A stretch of DNA of 64,000 nt from positions 603,989-667,988 of the forward strand of contig NW_006767438.1 in the NCBI RefSeq assembly GCF_000264995.1, written 5' to 3'. The DNA is from Punctularia strigosozonata HHB-11173 SS5 (lineage: Eukaryota > Basidiomycota > Agaricomycetes > Corticiales > Punctulariaceae). Made by a program: the position numbers and the translations under genes. Positions 31,876 through 44,461 of this stretch are shown in pieces (the stretch's first letter is position 1; each line of letters begins with the position of its first letter). The notes under the pieces are model-generated. The model was given only the letters and a program-made list of their open reading frames with translations. It had not been told where the DNA came from and ran no database searches.

Positions 31876-33553
31876 ATGGCCGACCCCCTCGCAGAGGCAA
31901 TCGCGCTGAAGAAAGCGGCGAGCATACCACTCTACGTTAGCGGTGAGCATTCTGTTATTCTTGAACCAATATATCCTGATGAAGCTGGGCCAGTCGTCTC
32001 CTTGACGTGGGTCTTACACGATTACAGTGAGCCTTGCCCTTCGCCATCGGCGAGCGTTCACTCACCGCCTAATCCAGTCCTCACAGTACGCGATGAAGCT
32101 CGATACATCTGGGTATGTCACGACTGGCCTTCTTACACGCGCATCCTGACACTCTGTAGCCCGGGAAGTGGAACCTTGGCAAATTCCTATTCTTCTGGGT
32201 ATGTTGTAGCGGATGAGGTGTTTGGACAAAATCGTTGATCACCTTTCTTGCCTGGGATTAGGTCCGCTACTACACGATCGCGCTGGCACTGTTCGATGTC
32301 GCGCAGATACACTCCTTCGCGACGTTCCAGCCAAGCCTTACAACGTCCGTCCGGGCTATCTTGCCTTCGTTCCTATTTCAAGGCCCTCATTATATGATAG
32401 TTGCGTCGTTATGGACGCCATGATCCGCGTGGTCGGTGCGCTCAGCTTATGGGCAATCGAAATAGTGATGCAACTTCGTATCTATGCCATATTTCGCTGC
32501 TCAAAGCCGGTCAGCCGAGCATTGTCTCCACCGACTTCCAATCACGTTGCTCACTTCTTACCGTAACAGGTGGCCATTGTAAACATCGTCCTATTTCTGG
32601 CATCCGTAGGCGGCTTCATGTGGATTCTTGTTCACAACGCCCTCGGACGGGCCGCAGTCATCAAAACTGCTAAGGCACTGCCGATACCGGGATGTCCTGT
32701 GGTGCACACTGGGATAGAGTGGGCGCAATGGGTGCCAGGTGCGTTTAGATGGTTCAAGTTTCGAGTATTCGTCGAGTTTTGTTCGCTCTTACCGACCTTT
32801 CACAGCGACCGCGTACGAGGGTGTCCTGTTCTTGTTTGCGCTGTTTAAAACAGCCAGTCGCTATGTCAAGGATCTTCGCTCTCAGGGCGCCAGGCGGACA
32901 CATACGAAGAAGACGCTGTACAACCTGATGTTGCAGGATAACCTCCTATACTTCTTCGGGTATTCTTGGTTTCTCCTTGGTCTTCAATTGCACGTGCTAA
33001 TACACATGTGGCGATCCAGTATTGCCTGCATACTCGTTTTCAATAACCTGATGGTGGTCGTACGTTCATCTGGTGTTGTTCTTATTTGAGATTGCCCCTG
33101 AATCCATTCTATAGAACGTAACTCACATACCGTGGTTTAGCTACGGGTATTGTCGTTCATCATTTTGGTAAACGAAGGCTCACCGAATGATGCTACAGGC
33201 CTTTCCACGCTGTGACCGGGATCATGACATGCCGAATGCTCATCCACCTTCGCAAAGCGCTTGCGGAGGGGCCTATGGTTTCTGGCGTGTCTGTGGTATC
33301 CGCTAGCCGCGGCATAGCGTTCGCACCGGGTACTTCTCGGGCTACTAGCACGGGTCAATATGGATCCGAGACGGAAGAAGAAGTTCAACTCGGTTTATAC
33401 TCCACTTCGCAGACGCTTCTGTTCGCCAAGGGAAAGACGAGCACCTTTGGATCTTCCGACGCAAGCACCGAGTCGTCGCCATGCGTAGCATACAGCCCAC
33501 CCAAGCCATTTTCAAACCTTGATTCGATCATAACTCGATATCGCGTGTGCTGA
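31876..33553 (+). CDS. DUF6533-type multi-pass membrane protein (promoter duplicated)
   Basis: About ten exons. Splicing gives SLTWVLHDY-ILTVRDEARYIW, the DUF6533 signature, then PGKWNLGKFLFFW, RYYTIALALFDVAQIHSF, LSLWAIEIVMQLRIYAI, VGGFMWILVHNALGRAA, ALPIPGCPVVHTGIEWAQW, TAYEGVLFLFALFKTASRY, LQDNLLYFFG, ILVFNNLMVV and FHAVTGIMTCRMLIHLRKAL. The C-terminal tail is about 90 residues, Ser/Thr-rich, ending ITRYRVC. The fold is a 7-helix membrane protein; the ligand is unknown. The gene at 63149-64000 on the other strand is a close paralogue. The start at 31876 opens with MADPLAEAIALKKAAS. Confidence 0.8.
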
Positions 33554-34029
33554 GCTGTAGTTAGGAGAAAGATGGACGATAAGAAACTCGGATCCTGAAA
33601 CCTGTAAATATGATTTTAACATTCTCAAACGGACATCCTGGGTTCGGTGCAGACACAGATCATCGGAATTAGACAATCCAGGTCAGGTCCCCTCCTCCCC
33701 CCCCCCCCCCGCCGCGCCAAGAGATGATATAATAATAGACCGAAGTAGGTCCCAACACCCAACATCTGCAATAATACGAAAGCAAACAAATACATAAGTT
33801 GAGGTAACGACGGTTACAGGCGTTGCGGACGTAAACTCGTATACATTCAATGGCACATCGACGGTCGCGTGAATTGCATGATGGTGTTTGGTTTGCGGTC
33901 AGTATCCATGCGAGGTAAATTCCAGTGCGGGTATCAGCATATGAAGAAAGGGGATGTAGAGACTATGCAAATAAGACGTGCGTGTCGATAAACGGATATC
34001 GGTTTGGATGCATGAGGCACGCTAAGCCC
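33554..34029. other. Intergenic, with a poly-C tract
   Basis: A run of about 14 C lies near 33697-33711. Otherwise nothing is recognised between the 3' ends of two convergent genes. Confidence 0.5.
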
Positions 34030-35781
34030 TTAATAAGCCGTGGCTGAACGCGAGCGACCGTGCGAGCAGATCTGACCAAGTTGGTAAGACAGCTCCTGTG
34101 CGTTCGGCCGTTCTTGCGGAGATCTGTCCCAGCACATGATCATCAGACTCCATAGACCGTCAGAGATGAGGTTCCCTTGCGGTGACGGCCGGAAGGGGCG
34201 GGTTGGCTTGTCGCCGGCTACTACCCTCGCGATAACCGCGAATCCGCTCGCAATGTCCGCAAAGGGTGCCCTTCCAGTGTAGGCCTGACCGTACGTCAAT
34301 ACGAGGTGGAGACCGTTACTAGAGCAAGCGGACCTCGAGGCATACGCAACCGAAGGAATATATGTCGCTCTCATGCGAGCGAATGACGCGGTCCCCCATA
34401 AGCAGCTCTGGCGCGTTCCACCTAGCAGAGCCTTCGGTGATGGTGATCGTATTCGCCATGCCAGCAGACAGACTGGCTAGCCCGAAGTCCGCCAACACCG
34501 CTTCGTCTCGGTCGTTGACGAGGATGTTTACCTAGGGCAATGTGAGATATTCCGCTGCCGCGGTAGCTGATGACGGGTATTTACGCATCGCATGTCACCG
34601 TGAACGACCCTTTGTGAATGCAGATATTCCAAGCCCCGAGCCGCATGGAACAGCTGTGGAGGCTTCAGAAAAGCACTCAACAGAAGTCAAAGAACGAGGT
34701 TGCTGACCAGCTCGTTGATCTTTCGCGATGAACACCGGTTTGTGCCGATATAGCTGAGAAGGTTGCAGTTTTTCATCCATGGGGAGACCATGCAGAGGCG
34801 ACTCGGGAACGTGTCCTTGTCCACGCCGAGGAAAGGAAGGACGTGCTTATGGCTTAGCGCTTTCCACATGAAGATCTCGCGATGAAAGCGCTGACGAGAG
34901 AAAAAGGACGTAAGTCTTGTATAACATTGCAAGAGTCAAACACCGTGCACGAGCCTTGTCTAGTGCGTTAGAGTCGTGCCCTGGGAGAAACTCTCTGAAG
35001 CGTTTCAGCGCTACCTCTTGTCCTCGATGTGAAGCTTTGAAAATATCTGCAAAACCCCCTGCGTATATTGGGTCCGGGGACACGGACGTCACGTCGTGAA
35101 CGAGAAGGCTTGACGGGATCCAGTTGAACCTGTGTGTCAGTCTCACGAGGAGCTTGATGAGCGTCTTGCGCAGAAGTAAGTCTTTGTCCTTCAGAGCAAC
35201 CAGGGTTATGAGTTCCTAAAACAGAGTCAGGCAAGGTTCCCCATTGACGAAGTGGGAGATGGCACCAACGTCTTGTATGTCGTCGATGAGGGTCACAGCA
35301 TTTCGACGCGAGATGGTCAGAGACATCTTGAATGTGTCCGATTCGGACAAGTTGGTCGTTACGCCTCTGTTCGATAAACTTGTGGTGTGTGCCTCGACAA
35401 CATATTGAATACCTGTTCGGGTCGGGAAGTGTTCCTCTAATGTCCAAGATTCCTCGCTCGTGATCCCTGAATTCGAGGCGTTGAGTGATATCGTGCACGG
35501 GTCCTTGATATCTTCGGCTGCTCACCAATGGTAAGCGTTTCGTCGTCTTCGTCTTCAGAATCCAGCGCGACATCGTATCGATTCCCTTCGCCCACACCAG
35601 TCATAGCCAATGTTTTGAATATGGAATCTCCTCGTGCACTTCTCGGGTTATGAGGTAGGCTATTCGAAGAGAAGCGTTCGATAGGCATACTCCCGCTGCC
35701 ACTGCTGACACCGATTGCCTCGGGATGAGGAGCGCTTCCAGTGAGCCAGGAGACATCACTTCCTCGTCGTCTGGTAGGCAT
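34030..35781 (-). CDS. TKL-like serine/threonine protein kinase
   Basis: Multi-exon gene from ATG at 35781 to the stop at 34030. The first exon is Ser-rich and acidic (ALDSEDEDDETLTI). A helical segment (RKTLIKLLVRLTHRFNWIPSSL) precedes the kinase domain: glycine loop YAGGFADIFKA, VALKRF lysine, HREIFMWKALSHKHVLPFLG, YLHSQRVVHGDMRCVNILV (catalytic loop with HGD in place of HRD), DEAVLADFGLASL with DFG, a GSARWNAPELL activation-segment end, SDIYSFGCVCLE and CWDRSPQERPNAQEL. This is the layout of the large mushroom TKL-type kinases. All key catalytic residues are present. The short introns within the domain (for example in the catalytic loop) were placed by eye. Confidence 0.8.
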
Positions 35782-36790
35782 GATTCGTTATGGAGTCCGG
35801 AGGGCGATCACGGCGCAGCTTTTGGGAGGGGATAACGGGCTTCAAGTGGTGACACTTTGGCAAATATTATCTATGATCGACCCGCGGCACATTGCGGTGC
35901 GTACCCACGTCGAAACACATTTACGGCGCCAAGCTGTTGAGCGGGAACATCGTCAAGTCACACGAATCACTGCCGTCGCGGTTCAGATAACGGTCATCGT
36001 ATCGTTGCATGAGCTCACGATGAGCTCCCAGCTGCTTCAGCAAGAGGACAGTAAGTTGTCAACGAGATTGTTTGCCGTAGAGAATGTCGCTGAGGAAGAG
36101 GTTCCTGCGTAACGGCAGTGCAATGGCTGTGATCAGTGAGCGCCCGGGAAGCTAGTCAGCAAGGGTCAATGCGTTTCGGGCTGTGCGTTCAGTGAAGCCG
36201 GAAATTTGTCGTCCACGCCTTTCTTCACGCCCATCCTTATCACCCCTCAACATGCAGTCTACGGTCGGGGGGCCATGAATCTGTGGCGAAGACCGACGAC
36301 CACGGCTCCGCTTTCGCTAGCAGCTCTACGCTTCGGCCATGATGGTCTTCTAGATAGTGGTGCGAGCTACACCCTTGACTCTTCCAGTAGCACTACGCTT
36401 GTCATCCTGATACTGCCCAATATATGCATGTGTGGATCTCACCTTACACTACATTCAAGGTCTTCAAGGTCTTCCCAGATTGTTTGCGTCTCGCAAGACT
36501 GCCTGCATAGATCGAGCGCCTATCGCCTCTTCCAACATGTCTGGTTTACCTGTTCTCCCTCCCTCCTTGGCGCCTGCAATCGCGCATATCGGCCGATCTA
36601 GCCGTGCTAATCATTAATCGTGACATCCTTTCGCGCACTGCCGTCCGACCGGAACTTACGTCTAAGGGACTGCTGCGGGCTCCCGTAGGCGGACTCGAGT
36701 CACTGCGATTGTGTCGCGAGGGATTGAAACCAGTCTCCCTTCTACAGACGTCCACCACCAGCCATACACCCACCTTTTTACCGAACGAGC
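35782..36790. other. Divergent intergenic region, kinase / D-amino-acid oxidase
   Basis: Plus frames at 35741-36112 and 36206-36601 lack recognisable domains and are treated as chance. The region must contain both promoters; no clear TATA box was found. Confidence 0.35.
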
Positions 36791-38437
36791 ATGTCGTTAC
36801 CGAACGAGATCGAGAAGAAACAGATCGTGGTGTTGGGAGCAGGTGCGCTGGATTGCGCTCCTCGATTGAATCGTATATGCTCACTGCTCATCTCCGTAGG
36901 TGTCGTCGGACTGACCACGGCGCTGAAGATACAGGAGAAGGGCGAATACAATGTGACAATTGTCGCCGAGACGCTCCCATCCGATCCGAAGACGATCCGT
37001 TACACAAGCCACTGGGCGGTGCGCATACACTCGACATTCCTATATACCGCCCCTAACCTACGTTTGTATTACTAGGGCGCTCACCATGTCAGTCTGGCTG
37101 GCGACGACAAACGTCAACAAAGTATGCACGCGTTGACGTGTAGCCAGCGAGTGCATCGCCGCTGACCGGTCCACAGAGATGGACCAGGAAACGTTCCGCA
37201 TCATGTGGGACCTCTCCGCCCCAGGCGGCGCAGCCGAGAACTGCTTCCTACGCCTTCCCCAGACCGAGTTCTACGTCGACGAGGCGCCGCGCCCACACTA
37301 CCTCGAAATCATGCCCGACGTACGTGCGCACTTCGCCACTCTCTCGTGTCATCCGCCTCGCGCCATGGTAAACCTCCCATCACGTACTTACACGACGTGC
37401 GCTCGCAGTTCGAGTACGTCGAGAAAGACGCCATCCCGGCACCGTGCAAGACAGGCATCCAGTTCACGACGCTGACGATCGACACGCCCGTCTACCTCAA
37501 CTGGCTCCTCGCCCGCTTCCTCGCCGCCGGCGGGACGATCGTCAAGGCCGCCGTGCAGCACATCTCGCAAGTCATCAGCGGCGGCGCGCACGTCTTCACC
37601 GGCCCCAGCAAACGCATCAGTGCGTAACCTCTCTTCCTGTCCTTCGTGTTTCTAGGGGCCTTGGTGTTGATGGCAGTGTTCCTACTCTTTAGGTCCGCCA
37701 GAGGCCGTGGTGGTATGTGCGGGTCTCGGCGCTAGGTTCTTGGGCGGCGTGGAGGACCGGGATGTATACCCGATCCGGGGACAGACCGTCCTCCTCCGTG
37801 CGCCCTGGGTCAAGTTTGGGCGCACGATCAGCAGCGTCGACGGCCTTTGGACGTATATAATCCCCCGCAAAGGCGGCGACGTGCGTCACATCCCCTCCTC
37901 TATATGCCACGATTATCCCTGAACTTCTCCTCTCATAGGTTATCGTAGGTGGTATCAAGACCCCGGACGACTGGTACCCGACCCCACGCCCAGACATCAC
38001 GCTCGACATCCTCCAGCGCTCGCTCAAGCTCGCACCCGAGCTGGTTCCGCCCTCCGTCCGCGCGCATAAGCAAGATCCCGAGCTTACGGTCGACGACCTG
38101 CTCCCGCTCGTAATCGAAGAAGGATGCGGCCTGCGGCCCGCGCGCAAGGGCGGAATCAGGCTCGAGACCGAATGGGTCGCGCGCGGGGACGAAAAGGTGC
38201 CGGTCGTGTTCAACTACGGGTGTGCCCAACTTTTTCTCTTCCATCGCGTGGCCTCCAACGGATTTATCTAGACACGGCGGATATGGCTTCCAGTCGTCGT
38301 GGGGCTCAGCATCGATGGCGGTAGAGTTGCTCGAGAACGCGCTGGCGAAGAAGGCCTCGAACTCGGACGTTACCGTCGGACTCAGCGCAGAGAAGGGTTC
38401 TGACACGAAAAGAGAGGAAGCAGTGCGCTCCTGGTGA
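36791..38437 (+). CDS. D-amino-acid oxidase (FAD-dependent)
   Basis: Eight exons: 36791-36842, 36900-37018, 37076-37121, 37177-37319, 37409-37619, 37693-37880, 37939-38219 and 38272-38437 (1206 nt, 401 residues). The N-terminal VVLGAGVVGLTTAL is the GxGxxG FAD-binding fold, formed across intron 1. SHWAGAHHVS, TLTIDTPVYLNWLL, VVVCAGLGARFLGG, PIRGQTVLLRAPW and the C-terminal HGGYGFQSSWGSA (DAO signature, formed across the last intron) all match the family. The enzyme oxidises D-amino acids to keto acids with H2O2 and ammonia. Many fungal enzymes end in a peroxisomal SKL-type signal, but this one ends AVRSW, which is not a PTS1, so its location is unclear. It is convergent with the DUF4336 gene 133 bp downstream. 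Confidence 0.9.
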
Positions 38438-38569
38438 TCGAGCTCCTCCGCGAGGAGAACAGCCATTGAGCGGAGGAATGTCAGCGCATTGAATAATATA
38501 CATATAATGTACCGGAGGTCTCTTGCATATTCATACAGGTCGCGATCAAACTGGTATATCGAAGTGCTA

Positions 38570-39822
38570 TCAATCGAGGAAAGCACTGTATGCTGAGAGC
38601 CACGCTTCCTTGCCCTTATCCTCGATCACATCCTGTTGGGATTATGAGAAGTACGTTTGAGCGACCGTTAAGTAGGCAAACTCACTCCATGGCAGGGTAT
38701 GATCCTAGTGAAACCCCAGCCAGCGACCGTCTTCGCATCCCGTTTCATCGCCCTGCAGGAAATTATGAGCTCTTCATATATCATTCTGAATTAGGATATG
38801 GTCTTACTCAGTGTCGACTGCCTGTGACGAAGCAAACTTCTTATGCGCCCAGGTCCAGGGCGTCAGCATATCGCCGATCAGTGGTACCTTCCCGGAAGAC
38901 CCTGATGAGGAGTACTATGCGCACAGCCGGTCAAATTCAGCAAAGAATATCAAGGCGAGAAATTAGGTGTGGCGAACCTGCTCTGTCGGAGGCAGATTGA
39001 AGAGTAAATCGGCCTCGATGAGCGATTTCGAGGCGGGGTGGAAGAACGCCACGTCCTTGTTTCTGAACCCCGAGAAGTAACTACAACGGCGGGGTTAAGC
39101 TGTGTATACAGCCATTAGGGATGTCGAGCACGAACCAGTGTTGAACCTGCGGAGGATTGGAAACCATGTGAGCGTGGAAGGAAGTCTCTAAGAAGTGGTA
39201 ATCTTACGTCACTTTCGAACCCATATTGCGTCCCCGCAGGATCCTTTCCCCAAGCTATTGCAAGTGTCAACCGGAGCCTAATAAACTGAAAACTAGGGAA
39301 TGCCTCCGTACCTCCATCCCACTGCAGATTCTGACTCTTCAGCTTGTCGATGGCCTCCTGCACCGCGATCAGCTTCGCATCGGGGTACGCTTTCTTGAAT
39401 TCGCCTGCGTTTCATAGAATAGTAGCATTAGACACATGCACTACATATTTAGTGCTGGGGACGTACCAAGGTACAGATGATGAACCGCGTCAGCTCCGAT
39501 GATCCACCTAGTTGTAACAAGTCGGTGTCAGCGGCGCATATGTGCAGAGCCAGTTCCCGGTTCGTACTTGACTGGGCCTATTTCATCGAGCTTGGACTTC
39601 GTCTTCTCGGTCAGGGGCGTCGATGCTAACACCCATACTCCTCCGTCCGAGAGCTTCACGGCGGTCGAGCGACCTCCCACAGGGAACACGCCAAAGCGCG
39701 CGAATGGCCTGCAAGAGCATCATCAAGCTACTTTACTGAGAATATGAAGCTAATGCTCACCGAGAGAAGATCCAGACACCGTTTGCGACCTCCCTGATGA
39801 CAGTGGGATCCTGAGGGCTCAT
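38570..39822 (-). CDS. DUF4336 protein (metallo-beta-lactamase-like fold)
   Basis: Multi-exon gene from ATG 39822 to the stop at 38570-38572. It begins MSPQDPTVIREVANGVWIFS, then PFARFGVFPVGGRSTAVKL, VWVLASTPLTEKTKSKLDE, IGADAVHHLYL, FKKAYPDAKLIAVQEAIDKL, GKDPAGTQYGFESD, YFSGFRNKDVAFFHPASK and LIEADLLFNLPPTEQ, and ends with AKTVAGWGFTRIIPCHGDVIE. The HHLYL and IPCHGD motifs are the histidine positions of the family. DUF4336 proteins are common in mushroom genomes; their substrate is unknown. Exons are short and the introns follow the frames exactly. Confidence 0.85.
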
Positions 39823-40420
39823 AATGTTGCTCGTGAACTCGGTAAGGTTGATGTTAGTGGAAGGTGTCGTCTGTGCGAAGAGACGACGTTCATGCACGCG
39901 TGCGTATGCCGGCTTTTTATGTGCAGCTTCGTGGAGGTGGCGACGTAGGTGTACGTAGTCCCTGGGATTTCAACATCGTGCGGCTTAGTCGACAGGAGGA
40001 ATGCGCAATAGGTCACCGACGTCATCCGGGGCGTCCGGGGATCCTTGTACCCACGTGCTGAACCATGTAGCTGAGGATCAGAACCATGTTGGTCTTAGAC
40101 TTCCGGGTCTACTCTCTACGTGTGTATGCAGATACCCAGCTTCGATGCAGCTCAGCGTTTTCGAGCTTGATTATTAGTTGCTGTGTACGTGAGGCAACGC
40201 TGCATGCGGTGGCAGCTATCTGTCTTCTCGCATCCGCAAGATCATCTGCTGGCGATCTTGTGGACGAGATCAGCATCCAGATATGTATGGTAGGTAGTCT
40301 TCGCAGGCGATATTTTCTTATGGGGTCAGCAGGACATACACACACACTTGGGTGCATATGATAAAGCGCGCGATAGGGTTGGAATAATGTACAGAATATA
40401 TGTCGAGATACGGGACATGG
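39823..40420. other. No gene recognised
   Basis: Short opposing frames only. The right part of this region lies upstream of the DUF4336 gene, the left end of HIR1 follows. Confidence 0.4.
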
Positions 40421-43400
40421 TCATTGAGCCTTCTTGAGAAGATCCTGCCAGTCGATGGCAAGCTTCGTCAGTGTCTTGCTTCGAGCTATGGATGCATTAG
40501 TGCTGATTCCCAACCTCCATGATAAATCGATGCTTACCAAATATATTCAAAACTTCTTTCAGCAAGTCACGCTTTGAGATGCCGAGCACCGTCGGACACC
40601 AGGACTCGTCCTTACCTGGCCGCCTGCCGGATGGCTTAGTGCGAAGCACTGGACAAATCATTGTACAACACCTACCAGTAGACCGGCCCGAAAAGCTCTT
40701 TCACCAATTCCTCGGCTTTGCTCCTAAACCCCTCGTTGGCTATTCGCTGGGCGTACACCAACAGCACCTGCTTGTACTCTGACGGACTGTCCAGGACTTT
40801 GGCTGCAGACATCTTGCTTTCCAAATGCCCCAGCGTCAAGGCAGCATTCCACCACTCAGGTCGAGGCTTCTCGCCTGCCGCGGCCGCACCATTGTACGCG
40901 TCATTGTCGAGCACACCGGCTCCGCGCACGAGCTCGTTTATGCTCTGTTCGACCGCGGCGACGACGCCGTGTCCCCGAGCGCCCGTATTGTTGCCGCGCC
41001 CGCGGCCCTGCCACACGTCGGAGCCTTCCATCCACCATTTGTCGCTGAGCTTGATCCAGGTGGACAGACCAGGGTCGTAGGAATGCGCAACGCCGGTGGA
41101 TAACTGGATGACGGGAGAGCCATTGGCGCGAACGGAGGCGGAGAGGACTTCGCATGCAGATGGCTGGAGGATCGGAAGAATCGATACCGGACTGTATACT
41201 GCGCGTTGTTGCTTCACATTCCTAGATGGTCGTGAGATCAAGCGAAGCGAACGAAACAAACATAACATACCACGCGTACAGCTGCCCTGACGACGTCAAT
41301 GCCATCAGGGAATCCTCACAAGCATCGAGGTAGGAGCACGGCGATCCTAAGCTCAGCGTGGGCATTAACCTGTTGCGAATCACAATCAACATCCGTCTCC
41401 TACTCTATAAGCATGAAACTCCGCCTACCTGCGCCCTGTGTGGGAATAGATATTCACCGACCCATCCACCAAAGCCACCGCGCAGAAATGGCTCGATGCG
41501 GCCAAGATCGAAACAGGGGAAGGCAAGTAGTCCAACCACTGCGTTTGCTTTCCCTGTGCGAACAGCACCTCATTCGCACCTGCAGTCGAAAGATGAGATC
41601 GGACGATACGGGCAACTGGACTCTGGAATGCAGCTCACCACCATTCTCCGGATTCCTCCCTTCAAGCACCGCATCGGTCGACCCGCCTCCGGACACCTTC
41701 ACCGCCACGCTCAGGAACGTCAGTAGCGGTGGTGTGGGTAAGTTGACGCCTAGCCCGGACCCTCCAGCGACCACGACGCTTCCCTGTGCTGGCTGCGCCA
41801 TACCAAGCTGTTTGGGTCTCACAGCCTCCCGAGGCCGGTCTCCTCCCAGCGTCCTCGGCTTCGAGGTCTTTCCTCCCACGCCCAAACCTTCGTCGGGTTC
41901 TATAGCGCGCTTGCCTTTCTCATCCAGCGCGGCTATGCTCGCGTATCCCCTTCCGTCGACGTCCATGTCCGCTCCACCCATGCTCGAATCGAACAAGTCG
42001 CTCGACGTCGTCCGGAACGGGTCGGTGTGTAGAGATTCCTGGCGAGCGCGGCCCGCCCGCGAAAAGGTGCTCGCCAGAGGCGTACTCGTCCCCGACGCCT
42101 CGCCGAATCCAAAGGAATCACTCTCGGAGATGACTGATCCATTGGGGGCTAAGGGTTGTGGAGGCGGAGCCTGAGATACCGGAGCGCTCGAAATCGATGC
42201 GGAGGGCATCCCTGCGGAAGGCACGCTGGAGGGGTTGAACGGCCCGCTCTGCCGCCTCCTGAAGTCCTTGGGTTTCCTCTTCGCCACTAACTTGTTGATC
42301 GTCTCCGGTTGGGGTGTGATTACTCTCGGTGCCGCGGGCTGGCTGGTTTTGGTAGGTGACGGTCCGGTTTTGTTCTTCTCCCCGACGCTGTACCGCGAGG
42401 ATGGATGCGGGACGTGCACGTATCCCTCTGGTAGCGGTGGAGGCACGAACTTGAATTTAGTGAGGTACTGCTCCTGGGCATCGAAGGGTGCGATACCCTC
42501 AAGCTCTTCCGGATCGAAGTCGAATGCAGCCAGTGTGCCGTCCGAGGAGACGGCGTACAGCGTGAGGCCATCCCAAGACCTTCGTGAGATGCAGAATGAG
42601 CGTCGTAGATTTGTCGCTGATTGAAAGAGTTTCACCAAGCAAGGTCCATGATCTGCCTCTCGAAAACCTCCTTTGCAACAATGATCGGTCTTGCTGACTT
42701 GGTCTGCCATACCGACACCGCTCTATCGTCCGCGCCCAGAGCAACAACGGAACATATGTTCGACGTCGATACTTCACCCGCCGGGTTCCGCAAAAAGACG
42801 TGAGGGTTATATGCCTATCATACAGAGGCATCAGTATATGCAATGAATATCCAAACAGCAATGACGAGCGGCGTACAGCAACTTCGACGGTATTTTCGTG
42901 CCCGACGAGACTGATGTCCGAGGTCCACACTGTGCGAGCAATCACAGCCGCGATAAACACGAAGCCTTTTGCGTTCACGGCGTTTGATGCGGTTATATGC
43001 GCGCCGTCTGGTGACCAACTATGACGTCGTCAGCCTCGAGCTACGAGAGATACAACGAGGACGACGAAGCACTGGATTCTGAGCCCCCGTCTAGACCATT
43101 CGGGGATTGGGCTCACCTGAGTCGTCTGAAGAAAGTCGAACCGGGAGAATGCTCGAACGGCTTCCTTATCTCAGCCTCCAGCTGCCAGTCGGTGGTGCGC
43201 CATATCTTGACGGTGCGATCGTCGGATTGGGTCGCGAGAAACTCGCCAACGGGATCCCAGCATACACCTTTGACGAATCCTTGATGCAGGTCGAGCTTAC
43301 GAAGGCGCTCTGGAATTGAAACGAGTGAGCCTTCAGTACGAGGATCCAACAAACCAAGCGGAGAGCAGTTACAACCACTAACCGAGGGTGAAACCGCACC

Positions 43401-44052
43401 ATATCATCACCAAGGAGTCAAGGCCGACAGAAGCCAGGTATCGGTCGCCCGGTGACCAAGCAACGTCCGTAACGTCTATATTTTCCGTTTCAGAATGAGC
43501 CCCAGGATGTATGCATGAAGTTGACTGACCACTCTCATGCCCCGGCAATCGTTTGAGAGGTTTCCAGCCTTCCACATTCACCTCGTTCGAGCCCCACACC
43601 ATCCCTTTCGCACTCCTTAACACTCTTTCAGCCACGCAGCCACTAGAGGCAACCAAATAACAACGTACGGATCAAGGTCCCAAACGACGACCGTCGCATC
43701 GTCGCTCCCGCTCGCCAACCACCTCCCTGAATGTGCCCATCGCACGGTCAACACCGGTCCCACATGCATCGCCAACGTGCTCAACACCTTCGGGATCCTC
43801 CCCTTCTGCTCGCTCGCCTCGTTCAAGATCGGTTTCGTGCTCCATATCCGGACTTTGGAGTCCAACCCGCCTGTGGCGATACGCGAGTTGTCCGGGTGGA
43901 CATGCACCGAGAAGATGGAGAGGCGCTTCGAGCTCTGGTCGTCGCGAGATGAAGTATCTATTCGCGTAACCGGGGTTATGGGGTGGTCGGACGAGTTGCA
44001 CGAGCAAATGCGGACCTCTATGTGCGACCCAGGCTGGTTTCGTGAAACGCAT
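40421..44052 (-). CDS. HIR1: HIR1/HIRA-type histone H3-H4 chaperone
   Basis: Many exons from ATG 44052 to the stop at 40421-40423. Exon 1 (44052-44016) encodes MRFTKPAWVAHR and joins exon 2 (43957-43669) to give the WD40 start with LSIFSVHVHPDNSRIATGGL. WD repeats follow: VRWAHSGRWLASGSDDATVV, NEVNVEGWKPLKRLPGHES, DVTDVAWSPGDRYLASVGLD, CWDPVGEFLATQSDDRTVKI, and WDGLTLYAVSSDGTLAAFDF. A linker rich in Ser/Pro follows, then the C-terminal Hira domain (LLTFLSV, VLEGRNPENG, QWLDYLPSPVSI, DGSVNIYSHTGRR, WWNAALTLGHLESKM, FRSKAEELVKELFGPVYW). HIR1 is part of the HIR complex, which deposits H3-H4 independently of replication and represses histone genes. It looks complete. Confidence 0.9.
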
Positions 44053-44461
44053 AGCACGACAGGTAGCCTCAAGCACTTCGAGTAGACCAAAATATGCGTT
44101 GCCGCCGTCGAAGTAAATCGAAACTCAGGGATCACTAGTCACTAGTCACTGCAGACACTGAGTTGAAGCCAGGGTTCTCTGTGCAGACAGTACCACACTA
44201 ATGCCGTTTCGCTATACAAAGCAGTGACAGCCGCTGAAAGATCAGTCCCAAGGATTTGTTTGATGTGATTGACGACGAAGGTCGCTCAGTGGCCGCGCCG
44301 AGGCTGGCAGGGCTGGTGACGGTCTGTGCGTAAGAACAATTCATTCCCTTGAGAAACCAAAACCGACGCGTTTCCGGGTCACCGCGTTTCACTTGCCCCT
44401 CCCCCCTTGCCCTCTCCCCCCCACCTATTGCCCAATCTTAACCCTTGGTCCCGTCAAAATT
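44053..44461. promoter_or_regulatory. Divergent promoter region, HIR1 / PARP-finger gene
   Basis: About 410 bp separate the two start codons, so both promoters lie here. A duplicated TCACTAG motif occurs at about 44132-44147, and a pyrimidine-rich run (CCCCTCCCCCC) precedes the plus-strand ATG at 44462. Confidence 0.5.

Noticed and set aside
33690-33715. Poly-C tract as a functional element
   Set aside because: A single homopolymer run in a convergent intergenic region; more likely a simple repeat or sequencing artefact.
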